The notes beneath the pieces are model-generated. The model was not told where the DNA came from. It saw only the letters and a program-made list of their open reading frames with translations, and made no database searches. Shown here one piece after another: positions 36,939-46,401 of a DNA stretch of 64,000 nucleotides. The position numbers and the translations under genes are program-made. The stretch spans positions 2,294,001 to 2,358,000 of the forward strand of contig NZ_CP129238.1 in NCBI RefSeq assembly GCF_030413595.1, written 5' to 3'. Position 1 is the stretch's first letter; each line of letters starts with the position of its first letter. This stretch comes from Planococcus liqunii. GTDB taxonomy: Bacteria; Bacillota; Bacilli; Bacillales_A; Planococcaceae.

Positions 36939-39701
36939 TCATTGCTTATTATACCAATCTTCAATATCCGTTACCATCTTTTCTAAAGACACTTTCGATA
37001 CTTTCACTTTCGGCAAAGCGTTTAAAAATTCCACGCCATACGATTTCGTCTCGATTCTCCGGTCCAGCACGATGAACAGCCCTTGGTCATTTTTGGAGCG
37101 GATCAATCGGCCGAAACCTTGCCGCAGCCGAAGCACAGCTTCCGGCAGTGCGTAATGGAGAAACGGATTCACGCCTTCTCGTGCAATGACTTCCGATCTT
37201 GCTTTGAAAATCGGTTCATCCGGCGAAGTGAATGGCAAACGCACGACCACGACGGCCCGCAAAGCATCCCCCGGTACATCGACGCCTTCCCAAAAGCTAT
37301 TCGTCCCAAACAACACCGATTTTTGGAAACGCTGGAACGATTTTAACAGCCTCATGCGGCTGCCCGATGAAATGCCTTGCGCGAACAGCATGTATTCATC
37401 CAGCAGGCCGGTGTCCTGAATCAAATCGACCGTCTTTCTCAGCATGTCCTGTGAAGTGAACAGCACAAAACAGCGGCCTTCTGTGACCAGAACGGTTTGG
37501 ATGACAGCATCGGCTACCGCTTCAATGTAATCGCTTTGCGACACTTGCTGAATGTCCGGCATGTCTTCGACAATAAAGACACGGGCGCCCCGGTAAAACT
37601 CTTGAGGCGGCTCAAACTTGGTGATCGGTACGTGGTTCGGGATGCCGAGCTGGCTGACGATAAAGCGCTCGTTTGACGGCACACTCATCGTACCCGACAG
37701 CCAAATCAGTGCTTTGCTTCCCCGTACCGGCGCCATCACTTTTTGGATAATGGACGTCACTTCAAACGGCTGCTTGTAAAGCGACAAGCTTGTCGGCAAG
37801 CTCCGCAAATCCCCTTCGATCCAGCTGACTTCATCTTCCAGCGGGAAGACAAAAATTTCGCTGAACTCAACCGCCTTCACCATCAGTTCTTCTGTCCAGT
37901 AGCGCCAGTCCGCGATGACTAGTTTGTCCTGGATGGATGTTTCCGTCAGGCGCTCTGCTTTTTGCAGAACCAGCTGGGAAAGATCGATCCATTCGTTCAA
38001 AAATCTCAGCATATCCATGAAGCGCGCCTTGTCATACGGCAATTCACTGAGCAAAGACGCGCACTTTTTGTGGCGGCTGCCTCTGAATTTCGCCAGGAAC
38101 TCGGCCGTCAGCATCGACGCCAATTCATCAAACAGTGAAACGAATTTAATGAACAGCGATTCGAGTTTCAGCAGTTCCGGCACAGTAGAAAACCCTGTTT
38201 TTTCAGCCTTTTTATACAATTGTGCGAACAATTGCTGATCGTCAAACGTGCCCAACTGCCCAAATACGTATTTCCACTGCGTATACACAAAGGTTTTTTC
38301 ATGCTGCGACACAGCAGCCTGCACCACTTGATGCGCTTCGTCCCAAATAAAGGCATCCACGTCTGCCAGAATCGACGAATTCGACAGCCGCTGATTCAGC
38401 AAAAACGAATGGTTGGTGACGATAACATGCGCCTGTTTGGAACGCTCCAATGCGTACTCGTAAAAATCATACACTTTCTCATCCCGCGACAATCTGCGCA
38501 GATGCGAGCGGCGGATTTTATCCAGCACAAACTGGCCGCCGCTTGAGGCATTCACTTCATTTAAATCGCCTGTTTCCGTAGAAGTCAGCCAAATGAGCAC
38601 CTGCATGATGGTGAAGGTTTCATCATAGGATTCATCTTCGCCCTGCAGCAGTTCAGCAAACCGGGACAAATCGATATAATGGCTCAAGCCTTTTACCAAA
38701 GCAAGCCGCACAGGCGCACCGACCAGCTGTTCAACAATCTTGCCTTCTTTTTGGACAAGCTGATCCTGCAGATGGGTCGTATAAGTGCTGATGAGCACCT
38801 GCTTGCCAGTTTCAATGGCATGGTTGACCGCCGGCAGCAAATAAGCAATGGTCTTTCCCATCCCGGTGGATGCTTCAATTACCCGCTCTTCTTTCCCTGC
38901 CAGCGCTTTTTGGATGGATGCCATCATATCAAACTGGCTTTGGCGGCGTTCAAACTGAGGAAATGCAGTCTCCAGCCGCTCTTCCCAATCAAACATGGCC
39001 GTATAGCCTGCCGCTGATTCGCCTGCTTCCAGTTTCCGGCGTTTTAGCGGCAAGCCGTTGAAGCGGTCAAAATCATCTCCCTGGGCGCTGCGTTTTTGCT
39101 GGGTCAGCTCAAAGAACAACCGGGATAAATCCGATTTCAACTGGAATGAGCGTTTGTGCAGCTGTGTTAGCGTATCGTAAGGCAAGCTGCCCATATCCGC
39201 TTTTGCCTGAAGGAATAAATGCGCTGTCGCCAGCGCATCATCATCGGCCCGGTGTGCACTTTCAAGGGGAATGCCAAGCTCCGATGTAATGTCCTGCAGT
39301 TTATAGCTGAAGGCAGTGGGATACATCAGGCGGGCCATTTCAACCGTGTCCATCGTCAAACCGTGCCATTTCGGCAGACCGCTGCGAATCAATTCCGCTT
39401 GCAGAAACGGCAAATCAAAATTGGTGTTGTGGGCCACGAAAATCGCGCCCTGCAATTTTTCGGAAATTTCCGCTGCATGGGCTGCAAAAGGTTTGGCGTC
39501 TGCTACATCCGCATCGGCAATATTCGTCAAATCCTGGATAAACGCCGGAATTTTCCGTTCCGGGTTAACAAATTCACTGTATGTATCTATAATTTCATCA
39601 TTTTGAATCGTTATAATCGCTATTTGAATAATCCGGTCACCTTTTGCAGGGGAATGGCCTGTAGTTTCAATATCGACAACGACATATTTTTGGGTGTTCA
39701 T
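36939..39701 (-). CDS. dinG: DinG: exonuclease-helicase fusion
   Basis: This 920-aa protein has an N-terminal DEDDh 3'-5' exonuclease domain (about 1-175: VVDIETTG, HNTNFDLPFL, HRADDDALAT). A superfamily 2 helicase follows, with STGMGKT (Walker A), DEAH and a C-terminal QGFGRLIR. The iron-sulfur cysteine cluster of Escherichia coli DinG is absent, as known for Gram-positive DinG. It is thought to act in DNA repair or nucleic-acid degradation. The ATG at 39701 has AGAAGG upstream. It has the long form usual for Bacillus. Confidence 0.92.
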   Translation of the reverse strand: MNTQKYVVVDIETTGHSPAKGDRIIQIAIITIQNDEIIDTYSEFVNPERKIPAFIQDLTNIADADVADAKPFAAHAAEISEKLQGAIFVAHNTNFDLPFLQAELIRSGLPKWHGLTMDTVEMARLMYPTAFSYKLQDITSELGIPLESAHRADDDALATAHLFLQAKADMGSLPYDTLTQLHKRSFQLKSDLSRLFFELTQQKRSAQGDDFDRFNGLPLKRRKLEAGESAAGYTAMFDWEERLETAFPQFERRQSQFDMMASIQKALAGKEERVIEASTGMGKTIAYLLPAVNHAIETGKQVLISTYTTHLQDQLVQKEGKIVEQLVGAPVRLALVKGLSHYIDLSRFAELLQGEDESYDETFTIMQVLIWLTSTETGDLNEVNASSGGQFVLDKIRRSHLRRLSRDEKVYDFYEYALERSKQAHVIVTNHSFLLNQRLSNSSILADVDAFIWDEAHQVVQAAVSQHEKTFVYTQWKYVFGQLGTFDDQQLFAQLYKKAEKTGFSTVPELLKLESLFIKFVSLFDELASMLTAEFLAKFRGSRHKKCASLLSELPYDKARFMDMLRFLNEWIDLSQLVLQKAERLTETSIQDKLVIADWRYWTEELMVKAVEFSEIFVFPLEDEVSWIEGDLRSLPTSLSLYKQPFEVTSIIQKVMAPVRGSKALIWLSGTMSVPSNERFIVSQLGIPNHVPITKFEPPQEFYRGARVFIVEDMPDIQQVSQSDYIEAVADAVIQTVLVTEGRCFVLFTSQDMLRKTVDLIQDTGLLDEYMLFAQGISSGSRMRLLKSFQRFQKSVLFGTNSFWEGVDVPGDALRAVVVVRLPFTSPDEPIFKARSEVIAREGVNPFLHYALPEAVLRLRQGFGRLIRSKNDQGLFIVLDRRIETKSYGVEFLNALPKVKVSKVSLEKMVTDIEDWYNKQ

Positions 39702-39704
39702 CAC

Positions 39705-40005
39705 AAGCCTTCTTTCTCAGGTGATTCTGTCATTAGAAATTGTAACATATCCAATCATTTTCCGTCTTACAGCCCGAACATAAATCTCTTGCATTCTGAT
39801 GACAATTGCCACAGAAATTCTATATTCAGCTTGCCGAGAAAGGCAGAACTTATTAACCGATGTTCCGCTCTTTCTGATAAAAAAGTTCTTTATTAAAAGG
39901 GGGGACCGAATGAAGCGGAATGAATAAAGGCTTCTCTTGTTTCTCAACAGCCTCTATTGAACCTTTTTATACCTCCAGAACAATCCGCAACTCCGCTTTC
40001 CCCAA
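39705..40005. other. gene-free gap between dinG and the panD terminator
   Basis: About 300 bases without a supported gene. It is AT-rich and presumably holds the dinG promoter on minus. On plus there is an isolated strong ribosome-like site followed by a 5-codon frame (39904-39927), judged too short to call. Confidence 0.5.
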
Positions 40006-40032
40006 ACAAAAAAGCCTCCAAAAGAGGAGGCC
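40006..40032 (-). terminator. terminator of panC-panD
   Basis: GCCTCC and GGAGGC arms with a 6-nt loop and TTTTTTG on the minus strand, seven bases after the panD stop codon. Confidence 0.8.
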
Positions 40033-40038
40033 AAGGAA

Positions 40039-40422
40039 TTACATAACGGTTGCTTCAGGTTCGTAATGGATGATTTCACGGACGCGGTTGTTTTCGTCCA
40101 TGATGGCAACCGTCGGCTTATGGTCACGGGCATTTTCATCCATGACATAGCCGTATGTCAGAATAATGACGATATCCCCTTTTTGCACCAGTCGTGCTGC
40201 TGCGCCGTTTACGCAAATTACGCCGCTGCCGCGTTCTCCGGCAATGATATAGGTTTCAAAACGTGCTCCGTTGTTGTTGTTGACTACATGCACTTTTTCG
40301 TTTGGAAGCATCCCGACCTGGTCCAGCAGATCCTGGTCGATTGTAATGCTGCCGACGTAGTTCAAATCGGCTTGCGTCACAGTCGCACGGTGAATTTTAG
40401 AGTTGAGCATCATTCGCAACAT
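40039..40422 (-). CDS. panD: aspartate 1-decarboxylase
   Basis: This 127-aa pyruvoyl enzyme makes beta-alanine from aspartate for pantothenate synthesis. The self-cleavage site Gly24-Ser25 is present in NYVGSITID, which yields the pyruvoyl group. The length is normal for the proenzyme. It starts 3 bases after the panC stop, so panC-panD form an operon. It ends at a terminator. Confidence 0.96.
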   Translation of the reverse strand: MLRMMLNSKIHRATVTQADLNYVGSITIDQDLLDQVGMLPNEKVHVVNNNNGARFETYIIAGERGSGVICVNGAAARLVQKGDIVIILTYGYVMDENARDHKPTVAIMDENNRVREIIHYEPEATVM

Positions 40423-40425
40423 GGT

Positions 40426-41262
40426 TTAGTTCCCCTTTACATGAAAGATTAAGTTATCAATTAAACGTGCTTTTTCAAACTGTACGGCAATCGCCAGGAT
40501 CGCTTCGCCTTCGATTTCTTTGGTTAAAGTTGGATAACCGAGCAGCTCGATATAGTCGATTTCGCCCGAAATGCGGCCGTCCAGATATTGCCGGACAACT
40601 GCCGCCGGATCGCGTCCTTCAACAGCAGCTTGTTTTCCAAGTTGCAGCCCTTGCTGCAAAAGAGGTGCTTCCCGGCGCTCGGCTTCGCTCAGATAGACGT
40701 TTCGGGAACTTTTGGCCAAGCCGTCGCTTTCCCGCACCGTTTCTCCCCGGCGTATCGAAAGCGGAAAATTATAATCTTCCACCATGGATTCGATAATTGC
40801 CAGCTGCTGGGCGTCTTTCTGACCGAAATAAGCGCGATCCGCTTCGGTCAAATGAAATAATTTTGCCACCACTTTCAAGACGCCGTCAAAATGGCCCGGC
40901 CGCTTCGCTCCGCATAATACATCTGCAAGAGCTCCTGCGGAAATGGAAATTTGAGATTCCCGCGGATACATTTCTTCTGCTGACGGGGCAAAAATCACGT
41001 CGGTACTTGCTTGTTCCGCTAAGCGCTGGTCGCGTTCCAAATCTCTCGGATACCGGTCAAAATCTTCATTGGGCCCAAACTGAGCCGGGTTGACGAAAAT
41101 GCTCATCACCACACGGTCGTTCTCGGCTTTCGCTTTATTGACGAGCGAAATATGGCCTTCGTGCAAAAAGCCCATCGTCGGTACAAGGCCGATCGTTTCA
41201 CCGGAATCCTTGGTTTCTTTCACCCAGGCTTTTAATTCCTGAATCGTTTCAATCGTATGCAA
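40426..41262 (-). CDS. panC: pantothenate synthetase (pantoate-beta-alanine ligase)
   Basis: This 278-aa enzyme joins pantoate and beta-alanine using ATP. Family motifs are LVPTMGFLHEGH (HIGH-like ATP site), VNPAQFGPNEDFDRYPR, YFGQKDAQQ and SSRNVYLS. The start is a TTG at 41262, giving MHTIETIQEL, with AGGAG about 10 bases upstream; the frame extends further left into the leader, which instead carries structured RNA. No panB precedes it, unlike B. subtilis panBCD. Confidence 0.93.
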   Translation of the reverse strand: MHTIETIQELKAWVKETKDSGETIGLVPTMGFLHEGHISLVNKAKAENDRVVMSIFVNPAQFGPNEDFDRYPRDLERDQRLAEQASTDVIFAPSAEEMYPRESQISISAGALADVLCGAKRPGHFDGVLKVVAKLFHLTEADRAYFGQKDAQQLAIIESMVEDYNFPLSIRRGETVRESDGLAKSSRNVYLSEAERREAPLLQQGLQLGKQAAVEGRDPAAVVRQYLDGRISGEIDYIELLGYPTLTKEIEGEAILAIAVQFEKARLIDNLIFHVKGN

Positions 41263-41293
41263 AATTCTTTCTCTCCTCTCGGGAAGAAAACCA

Positions 41294-41363
41294 TATAAAA
41301 AGCCTTCCGTCAAAAATAGACAGAAGGACAGAAAAGTCGAATTCGGTTTCCTCCGTCCCTGTC
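41294..41363 (-). promoter_or_regulatory. structured panC leader with terminator-like hairpin
   Basis: On minus, a nested helix (GACAG...CTGTC enclosing CGG...CCG, 41327-41363) precedes a second hairpin. The second has CCTTCTGTC pairing with GACGGAAGG (41303-41327), followed by CTTTTTAT. The two helices share CTGTC-type sequence, so they could be alternative. This is the layout of an attenuator, 40-100 nt before panC. It may belong to the known pan RNA motif of Bacillota, but this was not checked by a model. Confidence 0.5.
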
Positions 41364-41489
41364 ATGTAATAGATCAAGGCAGACATCATCATATAAATTT
41401 TTCAAGATCAAACAGTTAACCGGTGCAGTTCATATGCGATACTGCCCGCTAAAAACACTATAGCAGAAATTCTAAAAAAACAAAATGAT

Positions 41490-42473
41490 TCAATTCGTCA
41501 TTTCAATGTCGGCGGAATAAATGCCGTGGAGCTTGCCGTCAGGTGTCCGCAGTTGCAGCACGCCATCTTCGGTAATGCCTTCTGCCATGCCTTCAAGCGT
41601 CTCTTTTGCCATACGTGCACGCACTGGGCGGCCGATCGTTGAGGAATAGCTTTCCCACATCAGTTTGAGCATGCCAAAGCCTTCTGCAATATACAGATTG
41701 CTATACTGCTCAAGAAAATAAAGAATCGAAGACACTAGCTGTTTGCGGTCCACATCTTCTCCGCTTTCCATTCTCAGCGATGTGGCAATGTCCTGCACTT
41801 CGGGATCAAAATCTTCCCGTAATTGATTGACGTTCAACCCGATGCCGATGATCAACGCCTGGATGCCGTCTGCGTCTGACTGCAATTCCGTCAAAATGCC
41901 GGTGCATTTTTTGCCGTTCAGCAAAATATCATTCGGCCATTTGATTTCCGGTTTCAGTCCTGTCACTTGTTCGATTGCGCGCACGACTGCAACGGCCGTC
42001 ACCAGCGTAAACTGGGGTGCTTTTTGCAGCACCACGTCCGGGCGGAGAATGACGCTCATCCAAATGCCTTTGTTCGCTGCAGAATGCCACCTGCGCGCCA
42101 TCCTTCCGCGTCCGGCAGTCTGCTCTTCTGTCAGCACCACCGTGCCGTCCGGCGCATCTTCCTGCGCCAATTGATGGGCCACGATTTGAGTGGACGGGCA
42201 TGATTCAAGAAAATGCATGTTCTGTCCCAAGCGTCCGGTTTTCAGCAAAGCCTGAATATCGGTGGGCTCTAATGTATCTGGAAGCGCCGATAAAATATAG
42301 CCTTTCTTTTTCACCGACTCAATCCGGTATCCCTGCTCTTCCAGTTCTTTTATGTGTTTCCAGACAGCGGTCCGGGAAATGCCGAATTCATCGGCCAGCT
42401 GCTGGCCGGAAATTGCTGTCCCTTGCGCTTCAATCAAGCGCTGTGCCAATTTACGCGTCACTGTGATATTCAT
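41490..42473 (-). CDS. birA: biotin-protein ligase / biotin repressor BirA
   Basis: This 327-aa protein activates biotin and attaches it to carboxylases; with its DNA-binding domain it also represses biotin genes. The N-terminal winged helix is about 1-62 (SGQQLADEFGISRTAVWKHI). The ligase domain contains GRGRMARRWHS (biotinyl-AMP loop) and KWPNDILLNGKKCTGIL (catalytic Lys). The C-terminal SH3-like part is present. It overlaps the cca 3' end by 23 bases. Confidence 0.94.
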   Translation of the reverse strand: MNITVTRKLAQRLIEAQGTAISGQQLADEFGISRTAVWKHIKELEEQGYRIESVKKKGYILSALPDTLEPTDIQALLKTGRLGQNMHFLESCPSTQIVAHQLAQEDAPDGTVVLTEEQTAGRGRMARRWHSAANKGIWMSVILRPDVVLQKAPQFTLVTAVAVVRAIEQVTGLKPEIKWPNDILLNGKKCTGILTELQSDADGIQALIIGIGLNVNQLREDFDPEVQDIATSLRMESGEDVDRKQLVSSILYFLEQYSNLYIAEGFGMLKLMWESYSSTIGRPVRARMAKETLEGMAEGITEDGVLQLRTPDGKLHGIYSADIEMTN

Positions 42474-43584
42474 TGATAAACCAGTCCTTTATACTTTCTT
42501 TGTCATTTTCCAGCTTACCGTACACAATGTTTTGTTCCAAGGCTTCAATCCACTTCTTGAGCCAGGGCCCTTGTTTTTTGCCGCTCCACTCCATCAAATT
42601 AGCCCCGTTTACGGCGAGGTCCGATTTTGTCTGGATGGGGAGCGCCGCCTTCCGGCCGGCAATATCGGCTTTCTTTCCTGAAAGCATGGCTGCAATTTCC
42701 AGCTGTTCAGCAGAAAAGATGTAATAGGTCCAGTCGTCCCATTGTTCCAAGCCGGCAGCTATCAGCACCTGTTCAATGAGTTTCCGTTCTTCATTGGAAA
42801 ACTTATAAGCCTGAATAGCTTTAAATCCCGCATTTCCCCGGTAGAGCATATACGCCCAGCCGCCGGCAGGCTGTCCAGTGGCCTCGTAAAACGACCAGTC
42901 CGTTTCAAATAACGGACCCGCCGGCAAATGCCTGGTCAACCCTGACTCTTTTAAATAGCTCATGCTGCGGGCGGTATGGCCTTGAACCATGATTTTATCG
43001 AGTTCGTTTTTCAGCCGCTCCACGGCAATGGAACGGATTCCTTCTGATTCCTTTTGGATGGACAGCAAAGTCTCCCGGTCTATTTGAAAGTCCAGCTGGC
43101 CCGAAAAACGGACGGCCCGTAGCATGCGCAAGGCATCTTCCTGAAATCGCTCCTCCGGATTTCCGACAGCCCGAATCAAACGTTTTTCAAGGTCGGCTCT
43201 TCCGCCAAACGGGTCGATAATCGCCTGTGTTTTATCCAATGCCATCGCATTAATAGTGAAATCGCGCCGTTTCAAATCTTCTTCAAGCGACTGCACAAAT
43301 TTCACCGTGTCGGGCCGGCGCTTATCGGAATAAGTGCCTTCCGTACGGAACGTAGTGACTTCAGTTCCTTCGCCGTCCAGCATCACCAGCACGGTGCCGT
43401 GGGCAATTCCGGTATCGATGGTACGGGAGAAAAAGCTTTTCACTTGCTTCGGAGCAGCATTTGTTGCTACATCGATATCATGAGGCGTTTTTCCAAGCAG
43501 CAAATCGCGCACTGCCCCCCCGACGATATACGCTTCAAACCCGCCTTTTTCAAGCGTTTCCACTACTTTTAAAGCCGTCTTCAT
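42451..43584 (-). CDS. cca: CCA tRNA nucleotidyltransferase
   Basis: This 377-aa class II tRNA nucleotidyltransferase adds or repairs the 3'-CCA end of tRNAs. The N-terminal catalytic motif GGAVRDLLLGKTPHDIDVAT carries the metal-binding Asp pair. RRDFTINAMA and the EDALRMLRAVRF (EDxxR) motif of the neck domain follow. It starts by ATGA overlap with bshA. The length is normal. Confidence 0.95.
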   Translation of the reverse strand: MKTALKVVETLEKGGFEAYIVGGAVRDLLLGKTPHDIDVATNAAPKQVKSFFSRTIDTGIAHGTVLVMLDGEGTEVTTFRTEGTYSDKRRPDTVKFVQSLEEDLKRRDFTINAMALDKTQAIIDPFGGRADLEKRLIRAVGNPEERFQEDALRMLRAVRFSGQLDFQIDRETLLSIQKESEGIRSIAVERLKNELDKIMVQGHTARSMSYLKESGLTRHLPAGPLFETDWSFYEATGQPAGGWAYMLYRGNAGFKAIQAYKFSNEERKLIEQVLIAAGLEQWDDWTYYIFSAEQLEIAAMLSGKKADIAGRKAALPIQTKSDLAVNGANLMEWSGKKQGPWLKKWIEALEQNIVYGKLENDKESIKDWFINEYHSDA

Positions 43585-44723
43585 TGGCTTATGCCTCTGT
43601 CGAGTAAGCGCTCATAGACGGCTTCGTATTGTTCCAGGATTTTAAACGAATTAAAATGCTGTTCGACCGTTTCCAGTGAACCTTTTTTCAGCGTTTCGTG
43701 TTGTTTGGCGTCGGTCAAGATTCCGATGGCTCGGGATGCTGCATCTTCAGTATCTCCCAGTTCCACCAAATAGCCGTTTTTTCCAGGTTCGATGATTTCC
43801 GGAATGCCGCCAATATTTGTGCCGATGCAAGGCACACCACAAGCCATTGCTTCCAGCAACACAAGCCCAAATGCTTCTTTTTCGCTCATCAACAATTTGA
43901 TGTCGCTGATATTGTACAGCTCGGATAGGTTATCGCGTTTTCCAAGGAACAGCACGTGCTGTTCAAGCCCTAATTCTTTCACTTGCTGAACGGTACGCCC
44001 CATTTCAGGCCCGTCGCCGACAAGCAGCAATTTGGAAGGCACTTGTTTTTGCACACGGTGGAAGGTTTGGATAATATCCGGCACCCGCTTGACGTTCCGG
44101 AAATTGGATACATGAATAAGCACTTTATCATTTTTATCGATGCCGAGATCCTGTTTCAAGCTGCCGGGATCTGCCGCTTTGTATTCGCGTTCGTCAACGA
44201 AATTGTAAATGGTTTGGATCGTTTTATCGGGGTTGATCATATCATACGTCTGGTCGCGCAGCGAATTTGACACCGCTGTGACGACATCTGATTTTTCAAT
44301 GCCATACTTGATCGCTTCTTTTAATGACGAATCCGACCCAAGCACCGTGATGTCCGTTCCATGCAAAGTGGTCACGATGCCGATATCGGACCCTGCCATG
44401 TCGCGCCCTAAAATGGCACAAACGGCATGGGGAATCGCATAATGCACATGCATCAGATCGAGCTGTTCATTTTTAATCACTTCCGCTATTTTCGTTGCCA
44501 AGGCAATGTCATACGGGGCATATTGAAACACCGAATAGCTGTTGACATCCACTTGGTGGCTAAAAATGTTCGGATACAGGCGGTTCAGACGAAAAGGCGT
44601 GCTGGATGTGATGAAATGGACTTCGTGCCCTTTTTCAGCCAGCATTTTGCCCAGTTCTGTCGCGATGATGCCGGATCCCCCCACCGTTGGATAACACGTG
44701 ATGCCTATTTTCATTTTCCGCAA
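43581..44723 (-). CDS. bshA: BshA: N-acetylglucosaminyl-L-malate synthase
   Basis: This 380-aa GT4 glycosyltransferase makes GlcNAc-malate, the first step of bacillithiol synthesis, from UDP-GlcNAc and malate. It has the glycine-rich start MRKMKIGITCYPTVGGSG, the HVHYAIPHAVCA region, and the E-x7-E motif EKEAFGLVLLEAMACGVP. The start is taken as TTG at 44723, giving the Bacillus-like MRK N-terminus six bases from AAGGTG. The deacetylase bshB1, normally between mgsA and bshA in B. subtilis, is missing here. Confidence 0.93.
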   Translation of the reverse strand: MRKMKIGITCYPTVGGSGIIATELGKMLAEKGHEVHFITSSTPFRLNRLYPNIFSHQVDVNSYSVFQYAPYDIALATKIAEVIKNEQLDLMHVHYAIPHAVCAILGRDMAGSDIGIVTTLHGTDITVLGSDSSLKEAIKYGIEKSDVVTAVSNSLRDQTYDMINPDKTIQTIYNFVDEREYKAADPGSLKQDLGIDKNDKVLIHVSNFRNVKRVPDIIQTFHRVQKQVPSKLLLVGDGPEMGRTVQQVKELGLEQHVLFLGKRDNLSELYNISDIKLLMSEKEAFGLVLLEAMACGVPCIGTNIGGIPEIIEPGKNGYLVELGDTEDAASRAIGILTDAKQHETLKKGSLETVEQHFNSFKILEQYEAVYERLLDRGISQ

Positions 44724-44733
44724 AGCGGTCACC

Positions 44734-45138
44734 TTACTTTCTGTCTTTACTTATTAAACGCCAGTCGATAAATCCTTCTTTTAGCCCTTTTAACAGCACT
44801 TCAGCCGTCCCCATATTCGTTGCCAGCGGCACACCGTACACATCGCACAGGCGGATCAAAGCCGACACATCCGGTTCATGGGGCTGGGCAGTCAACGGAT
44901 CCCGGAAGAAAATGACCATATCCATTTCGTTCTGCGCAATCATTGCACCGATTTGCTGATCGCCGCCTAACGGACCCGATTGGAAGCGGATAACTTCAAG
45001 GCCGGTGCCGTCGATGACGCGCTGTCCGGTGGTCCCTGTAGCGTAAAGGGTATGTTCAGATAAAATTGGTTTATAGGCCGTCACAAACTGGATCAAATCG
45101 TCTTTTTTCCGGTCGTGTGCAATTAATGCGATTTTCAT
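44734..45138 (-). CDS. mgsA: methylglyoxal synthase
   Basis: This 134-aa enzyme converts dihydroxyacetone phosphate to methylglyoxal and phosphate, a bypass used when sugar phosphates accumulate. Family motifs are [10 protein letters not shown] (start), [19 protein letters not shown] and [14 protein letters not shown], the latter containing the catalytic Asp/His residues. The start at 45138 follows GGGGATAG. It is part of a run dapB-mgsA-bshA-cca-birA. Confidence 0.95.
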   Translation of the reverse strand: MKIALIAHDRKKDDLIQFVTAYKPILSEHTLYATGTTGQRVIDGTGLEVIRFQSGPLGGDQQIGAMIAQNEMDMVIFFRDPLTAQPHEPDVSALIRLCDVYGVPLATNMGTAEVLLKGLKEGFIDWRLISKDRK

Positions 45139-45151
45139 GTCACTATCCCCT

Positions 45152-45952
45152 TTACCCGATAATATGTTCAAGTCCGTAGATCAATTCCTCTTTTTCCATA
45201 ACGGTGTTAATGGACAGCACGACTCCCGACATAAATGAGCCCCGGTTAAATGAGTCGTGGCGGATTGTCAGCAGCTGCCCTTCGCCCCCAAGAAGAACTT
45301 GCTGATGAGCGACAAGCCCCGGCAGGCGGACACTGTGGATGCGCATGCCATCGTAATTGGCTCCTCTTGCTCCTTGCAACGTTTCTTTTTCCTTTACATG
45401 CCCTTGTTCATGGACCGGACGATGCGCGGAAATCAAATGCGCCGTCTTCATTGCCGTGCCGGACGGTGCATCGAGTTTTTGGTCATGGTGCATTTCGATG
45501 ATTTCGACATCGGGCAAATATTTAGCAGCCTGTTCGGCAAACTTCATCATCAATACCGCACCGACTGCAAAGTTCGGGGCAATGATGCAGCCCACTTTTG
45601 TTTCTTTTGCCAATTGCGTCAGCTCTTCAAGCTCTTCGTCCGAAAAGCCGGTTGTGCCCACGACGGGACGGATTTTCAATTCGATTGCGGTTTTCGTATG
45701 GGTGTAAACCGATTCCGGAGACGTCAAGTCCACCAGGACATCCGGATGGGTTTGTTCATGCAATTTGCCTAAATCGGTAAAAACGGGAACCGTGTAGCCC
45801 TCTGGAAACAAACCGGTTTCCGCTAAAGTGGCTCCGATTTCCTTATAATCCAAAGCGGCGACCAGTTCCATATCTGAATTCTTCATTACTGTATGTACGG
45901 CTTCCTGTCCCATTTTTCCTCTTGCCCCTGCAATTGCCACTCGAATTGTCAT
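45152..45952 (-). CDS. dapB: 4-hydroxy-tetrahydrodipicolinate reductase
   Basis: This 266-aa NAD(P)H-dependent enzyme of lysine and diaminopimelate synthesis has the N-terminal dinucleotide motif GARGKMGQ (about 9-16), the [13 protein letters not shown] motif with catalytic His and Lys, and a late [16 protein letters not shown] segment. It begins by ATGA overlap with the MazG-like gene upstream. Confidence 0.96.
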   Translation of the reverse strand: MTIRVAIAGARGKMGQEAVHTVMKNSDMELVAALDYKEIGATLAETGLFPEGYTVPVFTDLGKLHEQTHPDVLVDLTSPESVYTHTKTAIELKIRPVVGTTGFSDEELEELTQLAKETKVGCIIAPNFAVGAVLMMKFAEQAAKYLPDVEIIEMHHDQKLDAPSGTAMKTAHLISAHRPVHEQGHVKEKETLQGARGANYDGMRIHSVRLPGLVAHQQVLLGGEGQLLTIRHDSFNRGSFMSGVVLSINTVMEKEELIYGLEHIIG

Positions 45953-46287
45953 TCTGCCTCTTCCTTTCTGGTCCAGCGATTTTTATCTCTCGTGTTGAAT
46001 TTCTCCATCACCCGGCCGTGGGCATGCGCCAAATCGATATCCAGCGAATTTGCCATACAAATCAAAACGAATAACAAATCGCCCATTTCGGCCTCGATTG
46101 TATTGGCATCTTCAGTCGCTTTCTTTTTCTTCGGCCCATACTCATGCATCACTTCACGCGATAATTCACCTAATTCTTCTGTCAGCCGGGCCATCAATTC
46201 CATCGGTGTAAAGTAGCCTTCTTTGAATTGGCCAATGTAGGCATCCACTTCCTGCTGCAGCTGTTTCATTGTTTTATCTCCGTTCAT
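45949..46287 (-). CDS. ypjD: MazG-like nucleotide pyrophosphohydrolase (YpjD)
   Basis: This 112-aa protein is a short MazG-fold NTP pyrophosphohydrolase. Metal-binding acidic residues lie in EELGELSREV (about 37-46) and EMGDLLFVLICMAN. The substrate is not known; the family hydrolyses non-canonical NTPs. AGGAGTG precedes the ATG. Position upstream of dapB with ATGA overlap is as in B. subtilis. Confidence 0.9.
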   Translation of the reverse strand: MNGDKTMKQLQQEVDAYIGQFKEGYFTPMELMARLTEELGELSREVMHEYGPKKKKATEDANTIEAEMGDLLFVLICMANSLDIDLAHAHGRVMEKFNTRDKNRWTRKEEAE

Positions 46288-46401
46288 ATCATCACACTCC
46301 TCATTTCATCGTAAAGAAAACTGGGGATGTTGTCAAAATCAATATTTTAGCTGATAATACAGAAGTTGAGTTTCACTTTATGGATAGGGGATGAACGACC
46401 G

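Noticed and set aside
39904..39927. Five-codon frame with strong ribosome-like site between dinG and panD
   Set aside because: Too short to call as a gene and no terminator or promoter is clear.
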